A DNA stretch of 64,000 nt from Methanotrichaceae archaeon (GTDB lineage: Archaea > Halobacteriota > Methanosarcinia > Methanotrichales > Methanotrichaceae). The position numbers were made by a program, and so were the translations under genes. Each line of letters opens with the position of its first letter. Within the stretch, counting starts at the first letter, position 1. The notes under the pieces were generated by a model, which made no database searches, was not told the DNA's origin, and worked only from the letters and a program-made list of their open reading frames with translations. This document shows positions 8,633 through 16,938 of the stretch, piece after piece. The DNA lies in NCBI GenBank assembly GCA_013178225.1, contig JABLXE010000003.1, positions 124,001 through 188,000 on the forward strand, read 5' to 3'.

Positions 8633-9625
8633 TCAGGCATCGAGATTGGCGTTACATATGTTGATCGTCAGCTCGCCGATGTTATTGAGGTAATCAAGCA
8701 TTCGTTCAATGCTGCTTAGCACTACCAGCCTGACCATCATCTCCTCTCTGGATTTGACCTGGGATGAATTGGCCATTATCTGGGACCTGGCCCTGGCTTC
8801 CCCAACCTTATCGATCATTTCATTAGCTTTTTGGGAATCGGCATCTGTCAACACGCCTATGGCTTCATCAATCAAGAATCCCAGTGCCGATGCCAGGCTG
8901 ACGAGTTCATCTGTTATCTCATCCGGCAGTTCGCAGGTAAGCTGGCTGGAGACCTCGGCGATCCTGGAGGCATGGTCGGCCATCCTCTCCAGGTTCGATG
9001 ACGCCAGCATGTAATTTAAGGCGGTTATGGCATTTGTTTCCTTCCTGATCGACCCTGATCGAAGGATCTCCGTGAATTCACGTGCTATCAGCAGGTTCAG
9101 CCGGTCAACGTCGTTATCTCTCTGCAATACATCGCATGCAATATCCTGGTTATGATTTACCAGCGACGTTACCGAATCCTGAATCATGGACTTGACCATG
9201 GTCCGAATTCTCTTGAGCGCTCGCTCCACCTGCAGATCTTCCGAGCTCAATAGATCCTGGATTGTCACTTTATTGCGGCTCTCCTCTAAAATCTCAGGCC
9301 CTATGAGCTTGTTCACTATCTGATGAATATCTTTTTTTTGCACAGATGACATGGCAGAGGAGGTAACTTCTATGATCCTGTATCCAGCCACATAGCAAGC
9401 GATTATATCTCTGATCAGCGGATCTCCGCACCTATCCCCGATATCGATCTTCACCGTCAAGCCGGGCTCGGATTTCTCTGCTGACAGCATCAGAGCTCCA
9501 TTTTGATTTTGGGTTAAAAATAGAATAGAACCGCTATCAATAGCGTTTCTCGTGGCCCAGTTCTTGGGAAGTGAAACTATAAAAGTCGACTTTCCCGTCC
9601 TCTGCACTTTCCTCGTTTCCATTTC
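8633..9625 (-). CDS. PhoU-domain regulator with N-terminal AbrB/SpoVT-like DNA-binding domain
   Basis: This 330-residue protein begins METRKVQRTGKSTFIVSLPK, a typical AbrB/MazE-like swapped-hairpin start found fused to PhoU in archaea. Two PhoU three-helix repeats follow; the first includes LQRDNDVDRLNLLIAREFTEIL and NLERMADHASRIAE, and the second lies near the C-terminus. It is likely a phosphate-signalling regulator, which agrees with two phosphate-binding protein genes just upstream. I chose ATG 9625 rather than a TTG at 9649 because the conserved domain begins exactly there. No pstC, pstA or pstB gene is visible nearby. Confidence 0.83.
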   Translation of the reverse strand, partial: EMETRKVQRTGKSTFIVSLPKNWATRNAIDSGSILFLTQNQNGALMLSAEKSEPGLTVKIDIGDRCGDPLIRDIIACYVAGYRIIEVTSSAMSSVQKKDIHQIVNKLIGPEILEESRNKVTIQDLLSSEDLQVERALKRIRTMVKSMIQDSVTSLVNHNQDIACDVLQRDNDVDRLNLLIAREFTEILRSGSIRKETNAITALNYMLASSNLERMADHASRIAEVSSQLTCELPDEITDELVSLASALGFLIDEAIGVLTDADSQKANEMIDKVGEARARSQIMANSSQVKSREEMMVRLVVLSSIERMLDYLNNIGELTINICNANLDA

Positions 9626-10128
9626 AATCAATCTTTGATCATGTCTCAACTATGTTCGAAAACAAATCACTAATATCCAATTTTTCCGCGAACAGATGGT
9701 TTCGATGCTCAAGCCGATATCACTCCCGTTTGATAGAGATGGTAAAGGATCATTATGAAAAATAGAATGAACACAATCGTGTATATGACTATAGACACCA
9801 GGCCATCATCGTTCATTCAAATGATGGCAATGACCATCTCCCACATAAAATTTTTCACCATAAAACCTATATCAGATATTCCCTCCAGTAATCTATATAG
9901 AATATCTTGCCAATTCAGCTCCAAATTATTGGCGAAAATGAGAGGAGACCCGGGAGAAGCCTATAGGAGGGCCTCTAAGAAGGTCTATAGCAGAGTCTAT
10001 AGAAGAGCGGCTCAAAGGACGGAGGTCGACCTAGAAAATGGAGACTTCTGGCCGGTTCGAGCCTGGCCGGATTATCGAACAGCCTGATCTTCGCAAAGCA
10101 GCTTTTTGCCAAGGGCAGCTTTCAGCGG
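9626..10128. other. 503-bp spacer between the PhoU-like and phosphate-binding genes
   Basis: An open frame at 9755-10087 (+) has no recognisable features and a basic, low-complexity composition, so I do not call it a gene. The stretch holds a 7-bp inverted repeat CCATCAT/ATGATGG (9803-9809 and 9821-9827). It also has several CTATAG words near 9960-10005. It probably contains the promoter of the PhoU-like gene. Confidence 0.4.
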
Positions 10129-11124
10129 CTACAACCTCTTGTTCCTGTACCCAGCAATAATCAAGGCCGCCAGAATTGACGACAGGACCCCTGCAGCCTC
10201 GAATCCGGACTGCTTCATTGGATCGGCAGCAGAGGTCTCATTCACGAATCGGATTTCGTTTTCGGTGCTGCCGGCACCTGCATCGTCACCCACATCGGAT
10301 TTTGAAAAGGCGGGGATGAACCCATTCTCCTGGGCTATCGCCTGTCCTGTGGGGCTCTCTACGAACTCGATGAAAGACATGGCACCCGGACGAGGGCTGC
10401 CGTAGCTGTAGAGGAAAAGGCTGTTGCTGAGAGGATACGATCCGTCTTTGATATTGTGCTCTGTGGCAGTGACGCCATCTAGCGACAGAATTCCTATATC
10501 GTCTCCCTCGGCATAGCTGAAACCGAGGTAGCCGATTCCCTTATCACTACCGGCAATGGCGGTTTTCGTCTCAGCGCTCTGCATCGTCACGGTATCGATA
10601 CCCATTGCCTCAACAGTGGTATTTCCAAAAACCATTTCGTTGAAGATGTCTCTTGTGCCCGACCCCAGTTCCCTTCCTATCACGTAAATCTGACTGTCCG
10701 GACCTCCGACATCTTTCCAGTTTTCCATCTCCCCCGAATAGATCTTCCTTAACTGATCTGTGGACAGATCCCGCACCCCCGATTCGTATATTGGCGGGCT
10801 GACCGCAATCACAATGCCGTCATGAGCTATCGGGAATCGTTGAAAGTCGTCGCCGAATAGCTCAATTTCCTCGGGTTCCAGCTCTCTTGAGGCCATGGCC
10901 AGGTCATATCTGCGCTCAGTGATGCCGACGATTCCCGGACCCGTTCCACCGTCAACGACGGTTACAAAATAATCCTTCTGCAGGTCGTTATAGGCCTCAG
11001 CGCACGCCTCCACCAGGGGCATAGCGGCAGACGAGCCGGAGATGGTCACCTTCTCCTGAGCAAACGCAACGGCTGTAAACGTCAAGATCAGAGCAATCAA
11101 AAGAGCTGCAACCATTTCTTTCAT
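10129..11124 (-). CDS. Phosphate-binding protein (PstS family) with C-terminal anchor
   Basis: This 331-residue protein starts with a signal peptide (MKEMVAALLIALILTFTAVAFA). The phosphate-binding fold then shows SGSSAAMPLVEACAEAY, a G-T-G-P-G-I loop and GRELGSGTRDIF, the last matching the phosphate-contacting R-x-x-G-S-G-T-R motif. Unlike its neighbour it has an extra C-terminal tail: a charged linker, SGFEAAGV, a hydrophobic helix and a basic end (RNKRL). That resembles a PGF-CTERM archaeosortase signal with S in place of P. I moved the start to ATG 11124, where the signal peptide begins. Confidence 0.85.
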   Translation of the reverse strand: MKEMVAALLIALILTFTAVAFAQEKVTISGSSAAMPLVEACAEAYNDLQKDYFVTVVDGGTGPGIVGITERRYDLAMASRELEPEEIELFGDDFQRFPIAHDGIVIAVSPPIYESGVRDLSTDQLRKIYSGEMENWKDVGGPDSQIYVIGRELGSGTRDIFNEMVFGNTTVEAMGIDTVTMQSAETKTAIAGSDKGIGYLGFSYAEGDDIGILSLDGVTATEHNIKDGSYPLSNSLFLYSYGSPRPGAMSFIEFVESPTGQAIAQENGFIPAFSKSDVGDDAGAGSTENEIRFVNETSAADPMKQSGFEAAGVLSSILAALIIAGYRNKRL

Positions 11125-11356
11125 GATACTATCCCGTCCATTATACTGTCCGTCTCCAATAAATATTTTATTGAGAATTTGAAAATTCCCGGCCTTCAGG
11201 CAAGATTGCCGGTTTGCCCCGGATACGGCCTCTTCCTGACCCAGCCTGTTGCCCCAAGCGTGGGATAAAAAATTATGCTCAGCACTGCTCAAGACTGAAT
11301 TGTCAGCACACTAGAGCAGTTGCATGGTTCTATAAATTATTGGGCCTCGAACCGAT

Positions 11357-12178
11357 TTAGATCGGCACGAATCCGTTCTCTTCTGCGAGCGTCTGGCCTT
11401 CAGATCCGGTCACGAAGTCTATGAACGCCTGAGCGCCGCTGCTGGGCCCGCCAAAGGTGTAGAAGTACAGCTTGCGGTTCAGTTCGTAGCTCCCATCCTT
11501 AATGGTCTCTTCTGTGGGCACGGTCCCGTCCAGGGCAATTACTCCCACCTTGCCGTCTTGGGCATAGCTGAAGCCCAAATACCCTATGGCATTATCGCCG
11601 TTGGTGATGGCCGTCTTGATCTCGGCGTTGCTGCCGGCAACGGTGTTGACTCCAGGCGTCTCAGCCTTCTTGTCATCCATTATGTCCTCGTTGAACGTAT
11701 CTCTGGTTCCCGAACCCTGCTCGCGGGCAATTACCAGTATCAGTTCATCGGGGCCGCCCAGATCTTCCCAGTTATTTATCTCTCCGTTGTAGATCTGCTT
11801 TACCTGATCCTTGGTAAGCTCGGTCACTCCGGAATCGTATATCTCTTTGCTGATGACAATGACTATGCCGTCGTAGCCCACCAGGTTCTCCTGGAAATCG
11901 TCGCCGAATTGATTAATCTCATCAGAGGTTACTTCACGAGAGGCCATTCCGATATTGGACATACCCTCAGCCACGTTTTTAATGCCCACACCGGAGCCGC
12001 CTCCGGTGACGCTGACCTTGTAATCGGACTGGGCATCGTTAAAAGCCTCTGCACAGACTTCAGCCAGAGGCAAAACGGTTGTAGATCCTGCAACAGTTAC
12101 AGTCTCCGCTCCGGAGACCGCAGAGATTGATGCCACCATCAAAAATGCGGCAAATATAGCTGCCATTATATTTCTCAT
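11357..12178 (-). CDS. pstS: Phosphate ABC transporter substrate-binding protein (PstS)
   Basis: This 273-residue periplasmic-type binding protein has a signal peptide (residues 1-23, ending SAVSGA). It then shows VAGSTTVLPLAEVCAEAF, GGGSGVGIKNV and AREQGSGTRDTF, the classic phosphate-contacting loops of PstS. It lacks a lipobox and a C-terminal anchor. It lies upstream of, and in the same direction as, a longer paralogue that carries a C-terminal anchor; about 230 bp separates them. The transporter's permease and ATPase genes are not in the window. Phosphate is the likely ligand by family. Confidence 0.88.
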   Translation of the reverse strand: MRNIMAAIFAAFLMVASISAVSGAETVTVAGSTTVLPLAEVCAEAFNDAQSDYKVSVTGGGSGVGIKNVAEGMSNIGMASREVTSDEINQFGDDFQENLVGYDGIVIVISKEIYDSGVTELTKDQVKQIYNGEINNWEDLGGPDELILVIAREQGSGTRDTFNEDIMDDKKAETPGVNTVAGSNAEIKTAITNGDNAIGYLGFSYAQDGKVGVIALDGTVPTEETIKDGSYELNRKLYFYTFGGPSSGAQAFIDFVTGSEGQTLAEENGFVPI

Positions 12179-12497
12179 TGAGTCACCAGGATGCCCCAGG
12201 CTTGAATAATATGTAAATTTAATCGAAATAAAATAAATAGGTGAAAGTGATTTTCTTATTGAATTGAGTGGTATATATTGTATTTAGCTATAAAGACGGC
12301 CATGATGCGAATAGAGCAATAATTATTCCCGATGCCGGAACAATTTTCTCATTACGAGAATATAGAATATTAAAAGATTTCTGCTAATATGCGGTATTGA
12401 TGCGCCTATAGAATCCAATTTTCGCCATTTTCTATAAGGAATGCTTATTTATTTGAGTACTACCTGAGCGCTGCTATCTGTAACGGAGGATGTAGGA
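12179..12497. promoter_or_regulatory. Divergent AT-rich control region
   Basis: This 319-bp spacer separates the minus-strand pstS and the plus-strand secreted-protein gene. A TATA-like GTATATATTG lies at 12271-12280, suitably placed to serve pstS on the minus strand. GCTTATTTATTTGAG (about 12443-12457) could be the TATA element for the plus-strand gene, which also has a strong GGAGGATG ribosome site. No gene is seen here. Confidence 0.45.
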
Positions 12498-13409
12498 ATG
12501 ATTAGGAGGATCGGAGTTGCAGCGCTGCTGCTGCTTGTTTCAGCCTGTTTCTTCTCAGCAGCGGGACAGGAAGCCTTGAATCCCCACGGTTACTATCTAT
12601 GGAGCAGCCATGATTATCAGCAGGATGTCTCCGGCCAGGGCTACGCTATGGTCTATCAATACGTAAATACAAACAACCTGGGATTGAAGAACTACATGCA
12701 CGGAAGCGGCACTATTGATTCGGCAACATTGATTAATTCTAAAATGAAGGAGCTGACCAAAAAGGAATACTATACCACTGAAGATGCCTCTCAGATAGAA
12801 GAACTGAAGACCTATACGAACACGATCACCTTCACCGAGCAGAACGAGATGGTCCAATCCCCTGAAGGGTTTGCTTACGGCACAGGATATTATGCACAGC
12901 ATCCGATTGTCTATAATTCTCTGCTCAAAGAGAGAACGGATGCCAGAAGCTATCAGGCCGGCGCAAGCATGCTGCATCAGATTGAGTATGCCAGGGGATT
13001 TAGAAAGGACATAGGCGTCATTTTAAATTGCACCGACAAAGGCGTGGGAGTAGACGGAGTTGGAAAGGCTCAGATGAGACTGGATGAAGGGGTGATAGAG
13101 GGAACCGTCCAGATAAAGGAGATGCTGACCCAGATGGATGATGAGGGCAAAGGATCCAACGGAGGCGCAAAGAAGCCCCTGATCTTGATTGACGAATACT
13201 ACGTGGGCAGCTTCAAGATAAAGAAAGACATGGAAATCAACGTTCCCAAGAGCAAGGTAAAGGATAAAGCCAAGAACTGGCTTCCCTGCTGCTTTGAGGG
13301 TTACGCCGGGATGGGCGAATTTGAGCAGAGGATATTCGAGAAGGATATCTTCGATTGTACCTGCAGCAAAGCGCCAACTGTGGCTCAGTTCCCAAGGGTT
13401 TATACTTGA
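12498..13409 (+). CDS. Secreted protein of unknown function
   Basis: This 303-residue protein has a signal peptide (MIRRIGVAALLLLVSACFF, cleavage near SAAGQ). The mature region is rich in Tyr and polar beta-prone sequence. Cysteines cluster near the C-terminus (LPCCFEG and FDCTCSK). There is no C-terminal membrane anchor, so it may be released or held by the S-layer/sheath. The start is strongly supported by GGAGGATGTAGGA just before the ATG. I do not recognise the family; proteins like this are probably restricted to close relatives, which is inference. The gene is monocistronic and convergent with cofH. Confidence 0.75.
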   Translation: MIRRIGVAALLLLVSACFFSAAGQEALNPHGYYLWSSHDYQQDVSGQGYAMVYQYVNTNNLGLKNYMHGSGTIDSATLINSKMKELTKKEYYTTEDASQIEELKTYTNTITFTEQNEMVQSPEGFAYGTGYYAQHPIVYNSLLKERTDARSYQAGASMLHQIEYARGFRKDIGVILNCTDKGVGVDGVGKAQMRLDEGVIEGTVQIKEMLTQMDDEGKGSNGGAKKPLILIDEYYVGSFKIKKDMEINVPKSKVKDKAKNWLPCCFEGYAGMGEFEQRIFEKDIFDCTCSKAPTVAQFPRVYT

Positions 13410-13572
13410 ATGACCCTGGCAAGGACCTATCAATTTTTTTGCCGATGATAGTATGATCAGGTCAGTGGTGCCGGCACCGAATAGAAAAAGCCCTCCATCA
13501 AAACCCCTCGATCGCCGGCATCAACCCTTTTATACCTCTTCTGAAAGCAGACGGAAACCCACTAGCCGGATA

Positions 13573-14646
13573 TCAGACCCGCGAGTAGAGGGTGGTCCTC
13601 TGGACCGGCCGTTTGCCGGATCTCTCGATCAGCTCGCAGATCTCCTCTGCAGAAAGGTACTGGGCCTCCTTGGAGCCTGCACTGCGCGAGATGTTCTCCT
13701 CCATCAATGTTCCTCCCAGGTCGTTTACTCCCCAGTGAAGAGTCGCTGCTGCATGATCTCGTCCGAGCTTGGTCCAGCTGGCCTGGATGTTGGTGATCAG
13801 AGGGAAAAGGGCCACTCTGGCCAGTGCGTGCATCTTCAAATGCTCCAGCAGATCGCAGCCCCGGCTGTACGGACCTAAAGGAGTGTTTCCAGGAATGAAG
13901 GGCAGCAGCACGAACTCTGTGAATCCTTTCGTCCTGGACTGGATCTCCCGCAGGACCTCCAGGTGACTCAAGCGGTCTTCGAAGGTCTCTACGTGGCCGT
14001 AGAGCATGGTCGAGGTGGTGGGAATGCCCAGCAGGTGGGCCTCGGACACGATCTCCCGCCACTGGTTGGTGGTGAGCTTTTGCGGACAGATGTCCTGCCG
14101 GACCCTGTCCACCAGGATCTCGGCCGCGGTTCCGGGCATGGAGCCCAGACCGCTCTGCTTCAGCTGCCGCAGGGCATCTTCAACGGATATTCCGGAATTC
14201 CGGGACATGTGCAGGACTTCCATAGGAGAATAGGCGTGCAGATGCATGCGGGGATGGCTGTCCTTTATGGATTCCAAAATCTCGCAGTAGTCCTCGACGG
14301 CCATTCCTGGAGCCAGACCTCCTTGAAGGCAGATCTCGGTTGCGCCCAGCTCTTCACCGGCCGCCGCCCGCTGCAGGATCTCTTCGGTGCTGAGCGTGTA
14401 TCCGGCGTGGTCCTTGAAGGCACAGAACTTGCAGCACCCAACGCAGCGGTCGGTGAAGTTGATGTTCCTGTTCACCACAAAGGAGACAAAGTCGCCGCAG
14501 CTCTTTTCTCGCAGGTGGTTGGCCAGACGAAAGAGCCGGAGGGGCTGATGCCAGAGCATCTTGAGCTGACCCTCATCCAGGCAATGTTGAGACCGGCACG
14601 AATCAACTGAACCGTCTGCTGCCCCCCGCACGGAAGTTCCTGCCAT
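13573..14646 (-). CDS. cofH: CofH, 5-amino-6-(D-ribitylamino)uracil-L-tyrosine 4-hydroxyphenyl transferase
   Basis: This radical SAM enzyme of coenzyme F420 synthesis joins the tyrosine-derived hydroxybenzyl group to a ribitylaminouracil; with CofG the product becomes F0. The 357-residue protein has the CxxxCxxC cluster motif at residues 68-75 (CVGCCKFC), preceded by NINFTDR. EICLQGGL, HLHAYSPMEV, GSMPGTAAEILVDRVR and TTSTMLYGHVET are typical of CofH rather than CofG, which has a CRNRCGYC-type cluster. Its ATG overlaps the TGA of the upstream COG3270-like gene (TGATG). cofG is not in the window. Confidence 0.93.
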   Translation of the reverse strand: MAGTSVRGAADGSVDSCRSQHCLDEGQLKMLWHQPLRLFRLANHLREKSCGDFVSFVVNRNINFTDRCVGCCKFCAFKDHAGYTLSTEEILQRAAAGEELGATEICLQGGLAPGMAVEDYCEILESIKDSHPRMHLHAYSPMEVLHMSRNSGISVEDALRQLKQSGLGSMPGTAAEILVDRVRQDICPQKLTTNQWREIVSEAHLLGIPTTSTMLYGHVETFEDRLSHLEVLREIQSRTKGFTEFVLLPFIPGNTPLGPYSRGCDLLEHLKMHALARVALFPLITNIQASWTKLGRDHAAATLHWGVNDLGGTLMEENISRSAGSKEAQYLSAEEICELIERSGKRPVQRTTLYSRV

Positions 14647-15128
14647 CAAGTATCACCATCTCCGTCTTCACAGCTTGCCATGCGCCGTTCCTTGGGAAGC
14701 TGCGATATGAGTTTGCCGTGAGAATACAGACCGCATCCTAGGACCTCGCCGCTATAAAATACCACCACATAGCCGGGCTCACAATCGCAGGGCAGATGCT
14801 GCGATTCTCCGGCCAGGAACCTGGAGGCCTGGACGGAATCGAGATGGACGGTGTTCCGGGTTGCGTATTTTCCGAATACCTGCAGGGCACAGGTGGTGGG
14901 CTTCCAGGGCCGGTCTTTCAGCGACATCATGCGCAGCCCTAGGGTCTCATAGCTTATGCGGGGAAGCTTTTCGTCTCTCAACACCCAGATGCTCTGGGCG
15001 CGCCGGAAGAACCGGTATCCCGAGAAGACGCCGTCCGGGAGGCCGAAACGGGCCCGCCAAAGCTCGAAGATATCGGACGGGTCCACCACCTCGTAGGACC
15101 TCCTATTCCTTGATGAGCCTGGCGACAA
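14646..15128 (-). CDS. PUA-like RNA-binding protein, NOL1/NOP2/fmu-associated (COG3270-like)
   Basis: This ~160-residue protein is of the type found next to archaeal NOL1/NOP2/sun methylases and is probably an RNA-binding accessory module. Visible blocks are DIFELWRARFGLPDGVF, GLRMMSLKDRPWKPTT and PGYVVVFYSGEVLGCGLY, consistent with a PUA-like barrel. The start is uncertain: I prefer TTG 15128, with GGGAGG five bases upstream, giving a 26-nt overlap with the methylase. A GTG at 15170 would add 14 residues inside the methylase frame. It is followed by cofH with a one-base overlap. Confidence 0.65.
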   Translation of the reverse strand: MSPGSSRNRRSYEVVDPSDIFELWRARFGLPDGVFSGYRFFRRAQSIWVLRDEKLPRISYETLGLRMMSLKDRPWKPTTCALQVFGKYATRNTVHLDSVQASRFLAGESQHLPCDCEPGYVVVFYSGEVLGCGLYSHGKLISQLPKERRMASCEDGDGDT

Positions 15129-15990
15129 AGAATCCTCCCGTATCGTTCTGATGAGGGTAGTAGCGGGCACACAGCTTCAACTCATCGCTCAGAATCCGGC
15201 CCTGCCACTCTGTCAAGCCCGGGCACTCCTTGAGACCGGGAAGGGCCACCTGCTCCAGCCTGGCAGAGTCAAGAACGCTCTGTACCACCAGCTCGTTTTC
15301 CTCCGGAGCATAGGTACAGGTGGAATAGACGATCACGCCCCCGGGCTTTGCCAGCTTGACCGCCCTCTTCAAAAGGCCGGTCTGAAGCGCGGCCAGGTCC
15401 TGGGATCTCTTGGGGCTGCACCTGCTCCAGATCCCGGGGTCCCTCCTGGCCCGGCCCTCGCTGGAGCAGGGAGCATCCACCAGCACCCGGTCAACGTCAA
15501 TTTCAGGAAACTGCCTGCCGTCGTACCTGGTGATGACCACGTTTAGCGCCCCCAGCCGCTCGCAGTTGGACCGCAGGGCTGAGATCCTGGAAAGCGACGG
15601 CTCGTTGGCCACCACCAGTCCCTGATTTTTCATCATCTGTGAGATCTGGGTGGTCTTTCCTCCGGGAGAGGCACAGAGGTCCAGGACCCGTTCGCCGGGA
15701 AGGGGTCCGAGGATTAGCGGAGGCACCATTGAGACCTCCTCCTGGATATGGATGAAGCCGAGCATGTAGTCCAGCAGTTTTCCCGGCTTCTCCGAGGAGA
15801 GCCTGATCCCGTGAGAGTACCAGCCCAATTGCTCAAATGATATCCCGCCCACCCTCAGCCTCTCAAGGAGACGAGATCTATCGATCTTCAGTTCGTTGAT
15901 CCGGGCAGTGGCCGCCAGCGGACAGGACTGGATCTCCTGGAAACGATCGAACTCGGGTATGATCTCCCGGTACCTCTCAGCATAGTCCAT
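15103..15990 (-). CDS. RNA (cytosine-5) methyltransferase, NOL1/NOP2/sun family
   Basis: This 295-residue class I methyltransferase methylates cytosine C5 in tRNA or rRNA. It has LDLCASPGGKTTQI as the AdoMet-binding loop, DAPCSSEGRARRDP with the conserved PC cysteine, and YSTCTYAPEENE with the catalytic TCT cysteine. QLGWYSHGIRLS precedes the catalytic domain. It heads a three-gene minus-strand operon with the PUA-like partner and cofH. The substrate RNA position cannot be assigned from sequence. Confidence 0.92.
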   Translation of the reverse strand: MDYAERYREIIPEFDRFQEIQSCPLAATARINELKIDRSRLLERLRVGGISFEQLGWYSHGIRLSSEKPGKLLDYMLGFIHIQEEVSMVPPLILGPLPGERVLDLCASPGGKTTQISQMMKNQGLVVANEPSLSRISALRSNCERLGALNVVITRYDGRQFPEIDVDRVLVDAPCSSEGRARRDPGIWSRCSPKRSQDLAALQTGLLKRAVKLAKPGGVIVYSTCTYAPEENELVVQSVLDSARLEQVALPGLKECPGLTEWQGRILSDELKLCARYYPHQNDTGGFFVARLIKE

Positions 15991-16132
15991 GCTTTAGAGA
16001 TTGTGCCTCCGTAGCTGAAATATATTGGCCTAAATTGGCCTTGGAAAGAGCAAAAGGATTTAATAGTCGAATGGCAGGTCACTAAGACTAGCGCAAATCT
16101 ATTTTGAGATTTTCGCGAAGGACGGTGAAGAA

Positions 16133-16360
16133 TTGCTCAGAGGCGAGGTTGGATCTTATGAAGATGGATCCGCTCCAACCGCTCCCGTTGAGGTTGGAAG
16201 TGAGTACGATGTCACGATTGAAGATATCTCCCAGAAGGGCGATGGCATCGCAAGGATCAAAGGGTTTGTGATCTTCGTGCCGGATACAAAGGCTGGCGAT
16301 CAAACCAAGATTCAGGTTGATAAGGTCCTGCGGCGTTTTGCAATTGCTCACAAGGTATGA
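16133..16360 (+). CDS. TRAM-domain small RNA-binding protein (copy 1)
   Basis: This 75-residue protein is mostly one TRAM domain (YDVTIEDISQKGDGIARIKG then DTKAGDQTKIQVDKV). In archaea such single-TRAM proteins behave as RNA-binding, cold-shock-like chaperones. The start is a TTG with GGTGA four bases upstream. The next gene is a close paralogue starting 22 bp after the stop, so the pair is a tandem duplication. A TATA-like GATTTAATAG near 16058 may drive both. Confidence 0.75.
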   Translation: MLRGEVGSYEDGSAPTAPVEVGSEYDVTIEDISQKGDGIARIKGFVIFVPDTKAGDQTKIQVDKVLRRFAIAHKV

Positions 16361-16382
16361 GATATCGCGTTCTTCATGAGGA

Positions 16383-16613
16383 ATGGTGATTTTAGTGAGG
16401 TATGAATCGGGCGAGTCCTCTATGGGAAAGCCTGCACCGGTCGAGGAAGGCAAAGAGTACGATGTCAAGATCGAAGACATCGCTCGTGAAGGGGACGGCA
16501 TTGCCAGGGTTGAAGGGTTTGTGATCTTTGTATCGGATACCAAAGTTGGGGATCAGGTCAAGATCCAGATCGACAAGGTCAAGCAGCGCTTTGCCATCGG
16601 CCATAAGATTTGA
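16383..16613 (+). CDS. TRAM-domain small RNA-binding protein (copy 2)
   Basis: This 76-residue TRAM protein is highly similar to copy 1 (YDVKIEDIAREGDGIARVEG and DTKVGDQVKIQIDKVKQRF). The N-terminal 13 residues before an internal ATG at 16422 are not conserved with copy 1, so translation may start at 16422 instead of 16383. It is followed by a hairpin with a pyrimidine-rich tail, so both genes probably form one transcript. Confidence 0.75.
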   Translation: MVILVRYESGESSMGKPAPVEEGKEYDVKIEDIAREGDGIARVEGFVIFVSDTKVGDQVKIQIDKVKQRFAIGHKI

Positions 16614-16658
16614 AGAGGTTTACAAATTTATCACAGGGTCGCCGGCTAGGTGATCCTG

Positions 16659-16696
16659 GACAATGATTGTTTTTCCGGGTCATTGTCTTCTTTTCC
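16659..16696 (+). terminator. Hairpin terminator after the TRAM gene pair
   Basis: A perfect 8-bp stem, GACAATGA (16659-16666) with TCATTGTC (16680-16687), has a 13-base loop and is followed by a pyrimidine-rich TTCTTTTCC. It lies 45 bp after the second TRAM stop. The rest of the spacer up to 16938 is AT-rich with a TATA-like AAATATAATAGG near 16874 for the next gene. Confidence 0.5.
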
Positions 16697-16938
16697 GTTT
16701 ATTTGCCGTCTATTTCATGCGATATCGCTGCATCAGGTCATGCCGTCGTTGATTTGACGGCCTGAATATACGTCCTGAATATATTGCAATGAAATCCAAG
16801 TTTCCAACTGTTTGTCAACTGTACGATCACCTGCTGCAGATCAGCCCTGGCTGAGAAAAATTTAACTAACATGAAATATAATAGGACCATTAAAACTTTA
16901 GCATCTCGATTTGAAGGGGGTTGTGAATTACGAAAAAG

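Noticed and set aside
9755-10087. A 110-codon open frame between the PhoU-like and phosphate-binding genes
   Set aside because: No recognisable family, no ribosome site, basic low-complexity composition and CTATAG repeats; most likely spacer.
16088-16543. A 151-codon minus-strand frame covering the tandem TRAM genes
   Set aside because: It mirrors the two TRAM genes and shows duplicated sequence only because they are duplicated; a shadow frame.
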